A stretch of 64,000 nt of DNA, taken from NCBI RefSeq assembly GCF_002994745.2, contig NC_037091.1, forward strand, positions 30,692,612 through 30,756,611, given 5' to 3'. The notes beneath the pieces are model-generated. The model saw nothing but the letters and a program-made list of their open reading frames with translations. It did no database searches and was not told the origin of the DNA. How positions within the stretch are numbered: the stretch's first letter is position 1; every line of letters begins with the position of its first letter. Source of the DNA: Rosa chinensis (Eukaryota > Streptophyta > Magnoliopsida > Rosales > Rosaceae). Below, in pieces: positions 1 to 11,064 of the stretch. A program made the translations under genes and the position numbers.

Positions 1-2251
1 ATAAATGTTTAAATCAATCCTCCCAAGGTCATTAGAGCAATCTATAGGAAACAATTAAAACGTGATACATAAGGTAGGTTAATAGATAACCTACTGAGGA
101 TACATGGCAATGTTGGTGCTAGGCCTCAACTCCTAAGCCGGACAACAACGCTATGATCTGGGCAATTGAAACCAAAGGGCCCAGGGGAAAGTACATAAAA
201 ACATTAGCGTGAGTGGACAAAATAAATAAGCACAACGGAAAAAGAGTTTATACTTTCCCATATTTATTTCATTAAAAGTCGATGCATGCAATGTGAGTAA
301 AGACAATTATCTCAAAACAAATAAGCATTCCATAAAACCAAGCCAGCCCCGCTGGTAAAAGTGAAAACTGGACTAGCCCCGCTAGTCAAAGATAAATAAA
401 AAGTATGGGGAAAGCGTTTTCACCATACGTATAAAAGGGAGCCTCCCAGGCTCGGGTCGGAGTGTCCCACACTCTTGAGCATCCCATGCTCTGCTCTACT
501 CACCCACAAACACATAGTAAGTGAGGAGGAGTACTAATAGGCTAGCTAGCAATATAATATAGCGACCCAGGTATGGTGGGTTAAAACCACGAAAATCGAA
601 AACAGATTGGCTTCCCCAATATTTCACAAGAGGTAAAATAATATTCCAATGACGTGGCCCCGCACGCAAGACATTCTCGAATTCGTAAACCAATATGCGA
701 GGTTAACAAAATAAATTCCAGAAATTACCTCAACAAAGAAAATATCACAAAATTCGCCACTTCTAATCGTGCATAACAAATTCAATTGAAATTTCAAATC
801 GATGGTGAAGAATACTCCAATCCAAATATTATATTCGATAACTTAAAAACAATAATTTAATTCGCTAATCCATTTCCTAAATCAAAATCAAATGTTCCGA
901 AAATGAATTATAATGATAATGCGATCATTAAATGAAATAAATACTTATTTCGAAAAACAATTGCATGCATCATTATTTAGAAAACAAAGGTCCACTCACA
1001 GTGTACGGCTAAGCCTACCGTCGATCCGAACCCTCCTCGAGGAAATCCTCCTCACTACCTGTACAATATAACGGTCGTAAACCAATAATTACCGGATGGA
1101 AAATTAAATTACGACAAATAAAAACAGAACCCCAACATTGTCTTTATATGCCCAAGACCTCCAAATCTTCTCCACTAACGTCATTCCCTTAATTTAAGGG
1201 CTCTATGGCAGAATCAAGGAAATCCGATGAATGGATTCCTCGTAATTAAATTAACAAATTCCACCCTTGGAACAATATATCGAAATCCATACTCACTCTT
1301 CTCCAATTCTACCCAAAGACGTAAATATAGAAACTACAATGCACGAGTGAAAATCTAGCTAAACAACAGAAGTTAAACACCTGCCCTACACCATCCCCAC
1401 GAGCCACCCACAGTGGCGGCGAGTGGCGCCCACGCGCCGGTAACAAGCCCCACCACCGGCTACCAAATTTCATGTACAACAACAACTCGACACACTGATC
1501 ATTTTTCTCAACTACAACACATCCCAATTTTACCTTGAAACAGTCGAAACCGGTCGGTGAAGAAAAACCCAGAAAACTCAAGAACCCTAGAAATTGCAAT
1601 CGTTAATTCGGCCTCCACACTGCAAATTGAAATGAAAGACCTTAGGGGAAATGATCTTTGGCAAAAACCGAACCTTCGACGCCAGTTTGGTGACCGGAGA
1701 TGGCCGGAATCGCCGGAAATCGAGAAAACCCCAAACTGCAGCTATGAAGAACTTTGCTTCGATCCAAGGTTTCTCGGCTAAATCGTCCCAATCTAAGGCC
1801 ACTAGAGTGTAGAGAGGAGGGAGGCACTCCTGTGGTGGCCGGCTGCACGCCGGTTGGTGGCCGGACGGCGAGAAATCGAGGGGGAGGCGAAGTGACCGAA
1901 AGGGAAAGAGAGAGTTCGAGGGAGAAGAAAGAGAAGAGGGTGGGTTCCGGTTTTGGAAACCTACCACAGTAAAATCCCTCATTTATACCCAATTGTTACA
2001 ATGAACAGTAACTTTCGTATTCTACTCATAACTTTCACATAGGAACCCCAATTTTTACGTACTACATATACACGCGCTCAGTTTAAAGTCCTCTACAACT
2101 TTCATGAAGGAAATTTTCTCATAAATTGACCCCAACAAAGAGTCAACCTTTTAGGGCCACTAAAGTATCGGTAAAAGTAGAAATTGATAATAGTCAACCT
2201 TTACCGTCCAAATGGTGAGCAAATCGATAAATCTAGGTTCGGGACGTAACA
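1..2251 (-). repeat. Family-A long terminal repeat, truncated by window edge
   Basis: Read on the minus strand this begins TGTTACGTCCCGAACCT at 2251 and runs off the left edge. It is homologous along its length to the two nested solo LTRs at 32625-37999 (same strand) and 33879-36554 (opposite strand). Shared landmarks include the 'cccaggggaaa' block near 180, the GC-rich block at 1640-1970, and the TG-starting end. Complete copies of the family are about 2.68-2.69 kb, so a few hundred bases should lie outside. It could be a solo LTR or the 5' LTR of an element extending left; without the left flank no target duplication can be tested. Open frames at 1587-1992 and 1754-1972 are LTR shadows. 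Long LTRs starting TGTAACG/TGTTACG fit Tekay/Del-type chromoviruses, but no internal domain is available to prove it. Confidence 0.8.
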
Positions 2252-2876
2252 AAATAAGTCACTCGGTGGGGATGACAGCCTAGAAGAGAAAGAGAAAGCC
2301 AACATGAGACAATGGAAGTTACTCGTGTAGAGCATGCTGGTTTTCTTGCCTTTTGGATATGTAAGTTCTTAGTGTGCAGAACTTCTACAAAAGTGAATGT
2401 GGAGTACTACAAGTTGGCTGAAGCATTAGCAAGTAAAGAAGTGCAAGAGAGCGATCAGCCATTAGCTTTTGGTCCATTTGTGCTGGCCAACTTGTATAGA
2501 TGTCTTCACCATTGTGTGACTGAAGGACTGAATCCAAATTGGTTTGGGCCATTGTGGATTTTTCAGTTGTGGCTGTACCCTTATTTTCCCGCTTTCAGAC
2601 AGCTGGGTGTAGCATTGGCCGCAGAAACCACACTTGGACAACAATTGGCTCCTCTTGATTTACTTTCTCATTCGGCAGAAGAGTGTTTTGAGGTTTTGTT
2701 CAAGTGTCCAAAATTTTCTGCAGAACAGTATGCAGTGTTTCCAAAGCCAAGGACAACTGAAAAAGATAGAAGCCAAATTGAAAAATTTCGAGCCTAAGTG
2801 TATGCAACTTGAGAGTGACCTTCAGGACACTGGTTGTACCTTGGGAGCTCTTAAAGCTTTATTAGCCGAGTAATGA
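2252..2876 (+). pseudogene. Antisense ORF of gypsy-1: plant mobile domain fragment
   Basis: Two overlapping plus-strand frames (2312-2797 and 2634-2873) read as one protein with a frameshift near 2640. The stretch VEHAGFLAFWICKFLVC, followed by a leucine-rich helix and then FGPLWIFQLWL, is the signature of the plant mobile domain (aminotransferase-like, PMD). This is the family found in MAIN/MAIL proteins and inside several plant transposons. The C-terminal part (KIEAKLKNFEPKCMQLES) looks coiled-coil. It lies downstream of integrase and is transcribed opposite to gag-pol, as in antisense ORFs of Tat/Retand elements. The N-terminus is missing because a family-A LTR begins at 2251. Domain assignment is by eye; expression is unknown. 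Confidence 0.7.
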
Positions 2877-3212
2877 TGATTGATGTATGTGGCTCTTTTA
2901 TTGGCCATTGGCCGGTTTTTGTAAACTATTGAAACTTATGGGCTAATGAAAAACTAATTATTTGCTTGCGGATAACTTGTCATAAACTTTATGGTGTCAT
3001 GTATAGAAAATATCTTGTAGTATTAAGTACAAGTAAAGCATAATGCCCAAGCAAACAAACTAGAAAAATCTGATAATAATGTTTTCGGCTTAACTGCATC
3101 GGCCAAGGAATCAAAACGGCCTAAACATATATAAATTATAAGCTGGTGGCTGTCTTTTAGTCATACCATTATTCAGTAGATCGCTCTTCCCACATTGTGG
3201 GATAATATTTCT
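2877..3212. other. Spacer between antisense ORF and integrase of gypsy-1
   Basis: AT-rich, with no coding frame. It holds the 3' ends of two convergent reading units, the plus-strand mobile-domain ORF and the minus-strand pol. I see no clear polyadenylation signal or repeat here. Confidence 0.5.
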
Positions 3213-4420
3213 TTAGGTATTGGCCATTAATGGGCATTGCGTGTCATTTGCCATCTTTATCTTGCAAATGATATGCTCCTTTTGTAAGAACTTTGTCAAT
3301 AATAAACGGACCCACCCAATTTGGTGACCATTTTCCAAATCTAGGATTCTTCGTGTCAATGGGTAACACTGCTTTCCAAACCAACTCGCCTTCCCCAAAA
3401 CTCTTGTATCTAGTCTTTTTATTGTAAGCACGAGCGACGGCCTTCTTTTTATGCATCCAGCAGTGCCTGGTCAAGATCCTCTAGTTCTTGAAGCATTGCC
3501 TAACTATATTCGTCGGCCGTGAGATTGTTTTGCATTGCGACTCTCAATGATCTGACTGTCATTTCCATTGGTAAAATCGCGTCATGTCCATAAGTCAGAG
3601 CAAAGGGAATTTTTCCTGTAGCCGAGCGTTTGGAGGTCCGATAAGCCCATAAAGTTTTTGACAAAAGATTGTGCCAATCACGCGGATTTTCCTAAATCAT
3701 CTTTTCCACAATTTGGATGAGGACTTTGTTTGTGGCCTCAGCCTATCCATTAGCCTGAGCATAATAGGGTGTCGATTGCTGCATTGTAATCTTATACTCA
3801 GCCATCCGTTCGATGACAGCTTCAGCTATGAATACCGATCCTCGATCAGTTGTGATAGTTTCTGGAATACCGAAGCGGTGAATGATGTTCTGCTCAATGA
3901 ATCTAATCACCTCGACACTACTTATAGAGGTGAATGGAACAGCCTCAACCCATTTTGTAAAGTAGTCTGTGGCTACTAGAATCCATCTGTGTTGTTTGGA
4001 AGATGGGAGAGAGATTTGGCCAATTATATCCATTGCCCAGCCCCAAAAAGGCCATGGCTTTACTATTGGATTCATGGGGAAAGCTGGAACTCTCTGAATG
4101 GACCCGTGAAGTTGGCATGGAGCACAGCCTCGAGCATACTCAATACAGTCTTTAAGAATAGTTGGCCAGTAGTAGCCATGTCTCCTTATTAACCACCTCA
4201 TTTTAATCCCAGCCTAGTGTGCTCCACAAATACCCTCATGAACTTCAGCCATTACGAGTTGGGCATCTTCAGAGCCAAGGCAACGAAGAAGGAGGTCATC
4301 ATCAGGACTTTTTCTTAGCAGTTAACCATTTTTAATAGTGAATTTGCTAGACAACATTTTGAATTTTCGACTCCCACCTCCATCAGTTTTCATCAAAAGG
4401 TGTTGGATTATGTAAAATCT
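3213..4420 (-). pseudogene. gypsy-1 integrase
   Basis: Minus-strand frames at 3743-4201 and 3213-3474 with flanking broken frames. An HHCC zinc-binding region is recognisable: HEGICGAH just right of 4201, then GCAPCQLHG. The catalytic core follows (WAMDIIG, then DYFTKWVEAVPF, then TTDRGSVF with the second Asp). A C-terminal part lies at 3244-3474 (GKWSPNWVGPFIIDKVL), typical of the chromodomain-free Tat integrase end. A stop splits the HHCC region and another splits the core from the C-terminus, so no functional integrase can be made. It follows RNase H directly, giving the gypsy order RT-RH-IN. Confidence 0.85.
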
Positions 4421-4499
4421 CCAATCACCAAGTGGCACGTCAAGCTCAAAGACATCAGTTGGCATACCTCTCTCGACCAAAGATGGCAACGATTTTCTC

Positions 4500-6200
4500 T
4501 CAATTGTGATGACTTAGTCTGCCTTCCGGGATGCAGACACCAGAAGCAATATGAGCCATTTCATTCGCTTTGCGATTGAGTTCTCGCGGCAGATGGTGAA
4601 ATTCCACATCATGAAAACAACTAATCAATTGTTGTGCTGTGGCATAATAAGTGGCCAGTGAAAGATTTGAACATCTAAAAACCTGGAGCATTTGATTGAT
4701 GACTAGTAGTGAGTCCCCAAACACTTTAACTCGTGTTGCTCCAAGTTCTTCCAATACTTCCAAGCCAATGATTAAGGCTTCATATTCAGCCTGGTTATTT
4801 GTGCAGTTAAAGTCTAGTTTGAAGGCATATTGATGCTTTTGGCCGGTTGGAGATTCAATCACTATCCCTGCCCCGGCTGAGTCACTGGTGCTTGAGCCAT
4901 CAAAATATAGTAGCCAAGGCTCGTGATACATCTGGCCGACTTGTGCAGTATCTATTTCAATGTTCTCCATATCTTCAATTTCAACAGAAGGGTGGTCAGC
5001 AAGAAATTGAGCGAATGCCTGGCCTTTGACTGACTTCTGAGCCACGTATTTGAAAGTAAATTCAGAAAGCGCCATTGTCCATTTTCCAATTCGGCCTTTG
5101 ATGATCGGCCGAGTCAGCATATATTTAATTAAATCTGTTTGTGAAATTAAATGAACAACTGATGGTAACATATAATGTCGTAATTTGATCGCCGAAAAGT
5201 AGAGCACGAGGCACAGATTTTCAATCGGCGAATATCTTATCTCAACAGGTGTGAGGATTCTGCTCAAATAATGGATGGCTTGTTCCTTTCCTTGATCATT
5301 GTCTTGAGCCAACATGCTCCCAATTGATTCAGTTGTGGCCGCGATGTAGAGCTTCAACGGCTTTCCTTTCTGTGGAGGTACTAACACTGGGGGTTGTGTT
5401 AAATACTTCTTGAGTTCGTCGAAAGCTTTTTGGTGTTCTGGCTCCCACTTGTATTCATCTCCAATTTTCAACTTAAGTAGAGAAGAGAAAGGCCAAAGTT
5501 TACCGACCAAGTTAGAGATGAATCGTCTAAGGAAATTAAACTGACCAAGGAATGACTGTAGCTGTTTTTTGTTAGAAGGAGTGGGTGCGTCGATAATGGC
5601 TTTAGCCTTATTTTTGTCGACTTCAATTCCTCGTTGGTGAATGAGAAAACCTAGAAAATTCCCCGCCGATACTCCGAAAACACACTTCTTGGGGTTCATT
5701 TTAAGTTTGTGTTTTCGCATACATTTGAATGTTTGCTCAAGATTGGCTAGATGTCCCGATCGGGTTTTTGATTTAACAATTATGTCATCTATGTACACCT
5801 CCACAGTTTTGCCAAGTAAATCGTGAAAAATGGCGTTCATGGCCCTTTGATAAGTCGCTCCAGCATTCCTTAAACCGAAAGGCATCACTGTTACATGCTC
5901 CAGCATTCAAAGGTTCCAACAAAGCCTGGGCACCTGAAGGCTGTTTTATGTACATCCTCTTCGGCTACAAATATTTGATTATAGCCGGCATGACCATCTA
6001 TGAAAGATAATATTTCATGTTTGGCCGCTCTATCAATTAAGAGATCGGCCATTGGCATAGAATATTCGTCCTTTGGAGTTTTAGTTTCTGAAGTCAACGC
6101 ATACTCTCATCTTGCCGTTTTTGTTTCTTATAGGTACAGCGTTAGAAACCCATTCCACATATTTAGCAGTAGCATGTAACAATCTTTCAATTTCCTCTTT
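4500..6200 (-). pseudogene. gypsy-1 reverse transcriptase with two RNase H domains
   Basis: The 468-residue frame 4500-5906 and the upstream frame 5891-6097 together make the RT core. FIDGHAGYNQI precedes VMPFGLRNAGATYQRAMN and the catalytic box VYIDDIIVKS. The classical RNase H follows (KPLKLYIAATTESIGSMLAQ), then a second RNase H (WLLYFDGSSTSDSAGAGI, NNQAEYEALIIGLE, GDSLLVINQ) of the archaeal type that marks Tat elements. A frameshift at about 5900 separates the fingers from the YIDD palm, next to a short duplicated 'gctccagcatt'. A further break near 6100-6200 separates it from the protease side. Otherwise this is the best preserved part of gypsy-1. Confidence 0.88.
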
Positions 6201-6209
6201 AATTTCAAT

Positions 6210-7935
6210 TTATACCTCGGCGAAACATCGCTGAGGAGCTTGTTTATAAGGTTTACAATCGTCTCTAAGAGGTAACACATGTTCTACTAAACTTCTATCG
6301 AGCCCAGGCATTTCATGGTACTCCCATGCAAAACAATCCTTGTATTCTCGTAATAATGCCTCCATCACTGTTCGCAATTCTGGATCGAGAAGTCTACTGA
6401 TAGAGATCAGTCGAGGATTATCCTCATCTCCCAAGTTAATTTGATCTACGGGATCTTGAGTCTCGGCTTCAGTATCTTCTAATTCCGCCGGGGCTGGGCC
6501 GATATCTTCCAACTGCAGTTCTTGTTCCTGTTGTTCTATAATATATTCCATCAAGTTGATGGCCGAGTTAGACTTGGTAGTCTTGTCGGCCCAATAGGCC
6601 AGCAAACGTCCTAAAATAGATCGGACTGCGGCCTTTCTTTCTAGAGACCTTGGGTCTCTAGACATTGATATTGTCCTTGAATAGGTCAACCAAGGTTGGA
6701 AGCTCTGCGTCTTGCAAAACATCCTCAATCCCTAGGTTGACAATCTTCTGGGCTGTAACTTGGGTAGGTCGGCCCTTACTATCTCGTCCATTGAAAGTGA
6801 AATAACCAATATCATCCTCGTAAAACATTGCTTCCACTACATTGGTGGATGCCTGAAATGGGCTATTGTCTGCTGGAATAACCTCAATTTTGTCGCCATG
6901 CCAAAAGATCAAAACTTGATGCAGGGAAGAAGGTACACACATGTTCTGGTGAATCCAATCACGGCCAAGCAATGCATTGTAATGAGCAGATGAAACGACC
7001 ACAAAGAAAGCTGTCATGTTTGTCTTTTCCCCCACGGTCACATCGAGTGGGAGGATACCTCTTGGCCTACTCTTACCTCCAGAGAAGTTGCTCACCGTAA
7101 TGTCTGAAGGGAGCAAATCGGATTCAGTTCTGCGTAATTTCTTCATGACGGCTGTAGGTAACACATTAACTGCTGCACCATTGTCCACCAAAACTTTCAT
7201 TTTTGGATATCCCTCTATGTAAGCAGTGATGTATAACGGCTTCAAATGTTGAGCCATTTTGGCCGTTGGTTTTGTGAGTACCACACGGCCTTCTTCATCC
7301 TTCAATTGGGCAACGACTTCATCAACCTCAAATCGAGGTTGTTGATCGGCAACAAAGTCGCAGATCAGTTCATTTGACTGACCTGGTTGAGCTTTGAGTT
7401 CTAAAGGTAGGACATAGACCATTTTGATGTCCATTGTATTACCTTCTCCTTTTCCAGAGGCGACCTCGCCCTTGTAAAATGGAGATAAGGTTTCTATGTC
7501 AAAAGTTGTTTCGTCTCCTATGTCGTAGTCGATTCCAGTTTCATTATCATAGTCACCTTGTTCCTCCTCTTCCCCATAATCGACTTCCTCATCACCTTCG
7601 TCTCCGAAATCATCTTGCTTGCCGTTGTTCGTGGCAGCACCTTCTACCATTTCCTCATCCTTTAACTGCTGATTGAGACTGGCTTGCTCTTTCTTTAATT
7701 CTTCAATGGCCCCAGTTGTCAGCTTGGTAGATGCTTTTTCTGTCTCGGCTTGCCATTCAATTGCAGGAGCCTGCAAGTATTTGGACAAATTGTCCAATAA
7801 TTTGCTCTCGGCGGACGTGAATCCATATATCTCAACAGCCGAATGTTGTTTATGGTAAGTGCGAAGGTAAGCAAGGTTAGAATCGGAAATGGGCAAGTTA
7901 TCAATGCTGGCTTCTAGCTTACTGTTCTCCATCAT
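6210..7935 (-). pseudogene. gypsy-1 aspartic protease and flanking polyprotein
   Basis: The frame 6658-7935 (425 residues) carries the retropepsin active site as VLVDNGAAVNVLP, where plant gypsy proteases normally have D-G/N-G-A/S. A long acidic stretch rich in D/E/G precedes it (around residues 90-150), and FFVVVSSAHYNALLGRDWI follows, the usual protease C-terminal LLGRDW motif. Frame 6210-6728 overlaps its end and continues towards RT (LVEHVLPLRDDCKPYKQAP), so a frameshift lies near 6660-6730. It acts, in intact elements, to cut the gag-pol polyprotein inside the virus-like particle. Confidence 0.82.
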
Positions 7936-8109
7936 TGCCTCATAGCGTATCTTTAAACCGATGTTAGAATCCTAGGTGATGAGGTATGATTCTGAAGACA
8001 TATCCTTTTCCAACATCTTCAGCGTCGCGCTTTCCTCCTCAGTTGGGCCATAAGTGGCCAATGCTTAATACATTCTATGATATTTCTTCATCATCCCCAG
8101 ATCTTGATT

Positions 8110-9278
8110 TCAGAATGGCGAATCCTGTCCTCTCAGTACTCTTATGGTAGGGATTTTCCCATTTGGCGTCTTATCCCTAGCAGCCTTCTGTATCTCTTTC
8201 TGTTGTTCAATATCCTTAGCTTTGGCATCGGCCTTCGCTTGCTCTTCAGTTACGAAGTCTTTCTTTTCTAAATAATCATCTAGTTCTCTTGTGAGCTGGA
8301 CCTCTTCTAGCGTTATGCCATAGGTTTCCTCAGCCAAGTGACTTCTATGAAAATATCTAAGGAAATGAAAGTCGGCTTCTGAAACTGGAATTTGAGCGAG
8401 GATATCCTTCTTTTGGATTCCTTTGCGATGTGCATGATACAAGGCTTTTAAACCAGGAGTAATGAATCGATATTGGAAACCCTGCCGAATCAGAGCATGA
8501 TCTGCATCAGAATTTGCTATTAATGTATTGTGAATATAATCTTGGCTCCTCGGAAGCCTATAGACTGCGAGGGCTGAATGTTTCTGATGGAACTTTTTCA
8601 TTGTTTCTAATTCAGCCAACTTAAATGGAGGGTTGAGATGTTTGAAGATCTTAACCCCTCCTTTAGTAAACCGCAGATAAGGTAGCTTTGGAAAGCTAAG
8701 AACATTCTCAAACTGGTCACTGATGGTCTCAAGTTCCATAGGTTCTCCTAAATCCTTATGAAAGTCCTCTCTTATTATGGGAGCTTCTCTGTTATCGGCT
8801 TCAGTTGAGCGTTTGATTTCCTGCCCTTCAGACCCTTGCTACCTTACGGTCGCCACTTCCCTTTGTATTCGTCTCTTTTGAGTTTTTGTCAAACGGGAAA
8901 ATGGTTGATCTCTGGCCGCTCGGTCATACCACTTATTGTCATGAGTAACTGGTGGCCGATATGTCCTATAAGGTCTACGGCCTCTATTTCTAGCAAGGTA
9001 GTCTTGGTCATAAAATTGATCATCTTGGTCAACACATGATCGTCGTCGGCCAGTGAAACAGTCAGCAAAATTTCCCTCTAGATCATCATCATCAAAGTTC
9101 AACCTCCTCCTCACCAAAAGTCGTCCGCTTTCGGCGTTTTCATATTTCTTTATCCTCTTAAACACACTTTGGGAAGTTTGTTGTCCCTGATAACATCCCT
9201 TGGGACTGTGAGGGCCAAAAAGCTTAAGTACTTCATCCTCGGCCAAATTGGCCGTGGGAGTCCCCAATTCATTACCAG
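8110..9278 (-). pseudogene. gypsy-1 gag-pol linker region, repeated small helical modules
   Basis: Frames 8110-8739 and 8839-9267 lie between the copia-1 insertion and the protease. They are not recognisable enzymes. Similar motifs recur: LETMKKFHQKHSALAVYRL (8110-8739), FHFLRYFHRSHLAEETYGI (same frame) and LAYLRTYHKQHSAVEIYGF (7800-7900, start of the protease frame). This suggests an internally repeated module of about 100 residues in the Tat polyprotein. The 8839-9267 part is basic (RRGRRPYRTYRP). The copia-1 target site splits this region from the 14739-15569 frame. Function is not known to me. Confidence 0.6.
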
Positions 9279-9283
9279 CATGT

Positions 9284-9444
9284 AGTCAAATATAAGAAGA
9301 TTGAGAGAATGAATTGTCTGATTCTATTCATCTCACTGTGGAGGTATATAAAGAAGATTACAAGAGTACAATAAGGTAAGTATTAACTACGAAATAATTA
9401 CAATATATTCTATTCCTAACGTTACGCTATGACTCACGCTAACA
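9284..9444 (-). repeat. 3' LTR of copia-1
   Basis: 161 bp, TGTTAGCGTGAG...TATTTGACT on the minus strand. It ends in CT rather than the canonical CA. The polypurine tract lies directly to its right (9445-9455). CATGT target duplication at 9279-9283. Confidence 0.95.
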
Positions 9445-9451
9445 CTCCCCC

Positions 9452-11056
9452 TCAAGTTGGCGCATACACATCAACCATGCCCAACTTGCTTAGTGAGTCA
9501 TAAAACGCCTTTCTGGAAACTCCTTTGGTAAGCATATCTGCAAGTTGCTCTTCTGTTGGAACAAAAGGAAAGCTAATAATCTTGGCATCTAGCTTCTCCT
9601 TTATAAAGTGACGATCAACCTCGACATGTTTAGTACGATCATGTTGTACTGGATTCTGTGATATGTCAATGGCTGCCTTGTTGTCACAATACAACTGCAT
9701 AGTACCTTTGAGTTTGACACCCAGATCACGTAACAGATTTCTCAGCCACAACAATTCACATACTCCGTGAGCCATACCTCTGTACTCGGCCTCAGCACTA
9801 GATCGTGCCACAACTTTCTGTTTCTTACTCTTCCACGTAACCAAATTACCTCCCACAAAGGTAAAGTAACCTGATGTTGACCTCCTATCTGTAATATTTC
9901 CAGCCCAATCTGCATCTGTAAAGCCACAAACCTCAAGGATGTTGTTGTGTTTAGAAAACAATACTCCCCTTCCTGGAGCTGACTTCAGGTACTTCAAAAT
10001 TCGCATAACAGCATCCATGTGACTCTCACTCGGGTTATGCATGAACTGACTCACCACACTCACTGCATATGCAACATCTGGTCTAGTATGAGCCAAATAA
10101 ATCAAGCGCCCAACTAACCTCTGATAGCGAGCACGATCAGTAGGTACCTGATCATGATACTCAGCTAAACAATGATTCTGCTCAATAGGAGTATCAATAG
10201 GTCTGCAATCCAACAAACCTGTCTCTGTTAGCAAGTCAAGAACGTACTTCCTCTGGCACAGATAGATCCCTTCTCTCCCCCTGGCTACCTCAATTCCTAA
10301 GAAGTACTTAAGTTCACCCAAGTCCTTCATCTCAAACTCAGAGGCTAGTTGTCTATGCAGCCTATCCATCTCAACAGTATCATTGCCGGTGATTACCATA
10401 TCATCCACATAAATAATTAGAGCTGTTACCTTCCCTTGTTGATGCTTGAGGAATAAGGTATGATCTGAGTTGCTCTGTTTGTAACCAACCTTCCGCATGA
10501 ACTGTGAAAATCGCCCAAACCAAGCACGAGGTGACTGTTTGAGACCATACAGAGACTTTCTCAATTTGCATACAAAATCACCAGGAGAAGCAACTACATA
10601 CCCAGGTGGAAGGCTCATGTACACTTCCTCGGCTAACTCTCCATGAAGAAATGCATTCTTGACATCAAACTGTCGGAGTGGCCAGTTTAAACTAGCAGCA
10701 AACGAGAGCAGAACCCGAATAGTGTTCATCTTGGCAACAGGAGCAAATGTTTCATCGTAGTCTATACCATACGTCTGAGTAAACCCCTTTGCTACAAGGC
10801 GTGCTTTATACCGATTCACTGATCCATCTAGATTATGTTTCACAGTAAACACCCATCGACAACCTACAGCCATCTTGCCGTGTGGTGGAGACACAAGTTG
10901 CCAAGTATTGTTCTTCTGCAATGCCTCCATCTCTTCCTCCATTGCCTTCCTCCACTTTGGATCCCCCAATGCATCCTGCACTCTGTTAGGTACTGATACA
11001 GCAGATATTTGATTCACAAATGATTCATATGACTTAGACAATCTCCTAGTGGACAT
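9452..11056 (-). CDS. copia-1 reverse transcriptase and RNase H
   Basis: 534 residues, unbroken. RT motifs include WRKAMEEEMEALQKNNTW, WVFTVKHNLDGSVNRYKAR, QFDVKNAFLHGEL and the catalytic YVDDMVITGND. RNase H follows with DADWAGNITDRRSTSGYF, SSAEAEYRGMA and YCDNKAAIDIS. The C-terminal tail LADMLTKG ends close to the polypurine tract. The true coding unit would start in the integrase frame; upstream in this frame it reads YPVANYMSTRR, the usual copia junction, which shows the position of the frameshift (about 11060-11080). Confidence 0.95.
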   Translation of the reverse strand: MSTRRLSKSYESFVNQISAVSVPNRVQDALGDPKWRKAMEEEMEALQKNNTWQLVSPPHGKMAVGCRWVFTVKHNLDGSVNRYKARLVAKGFTQTYGIDYDETFAPVAKMNTIRVLLSFAASLNWPLRQFDVKNAFLHGELAEEVYMSLPPGYVVASPGDFVCKLRKSLYGLKQSPRAWFGRFSQFMRKVGYKQSNSDHTLFLKHQQGKVTALIIYVDDMVITGNDTVEMDRLHRQLASEFEMKDLGELKYFLGIEVARGREGIYLCQRKYVLDLLTETGLLDCRPIDTPIEQNHCLAEYHDQVPTDRARYQRLVGRLIYLAHTRPDVAYAVSVVSQFMHNPSESHMDAVMRILKYLKSAPGRGVLFSKHNNILEVCGFTDADWAGNITDRRSTSGYFTFVGGNLVTWKSKKQKVVARSSAEAEYRGMAHGVCELLWLRNLLRDLGVKLKGTMQLYCDNKAAIDISQNPVQHDRTKHVEVDRHFIKEKLDAKIISFPFVPTEEQLADMLTKGVSRKAFYDSLSKLGMVDVYAPT

Positions 11057-11064
11057 ATAATTGG

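Noticed and set aside
1587..1992. Overlapping ORFs on both strands (131, 116 and 72 residues)
   Set aside because: They lie in the GC-rich part of the family-A LTR; the same region in the two solo LTRs does not keep the frame, so they are chance frames.
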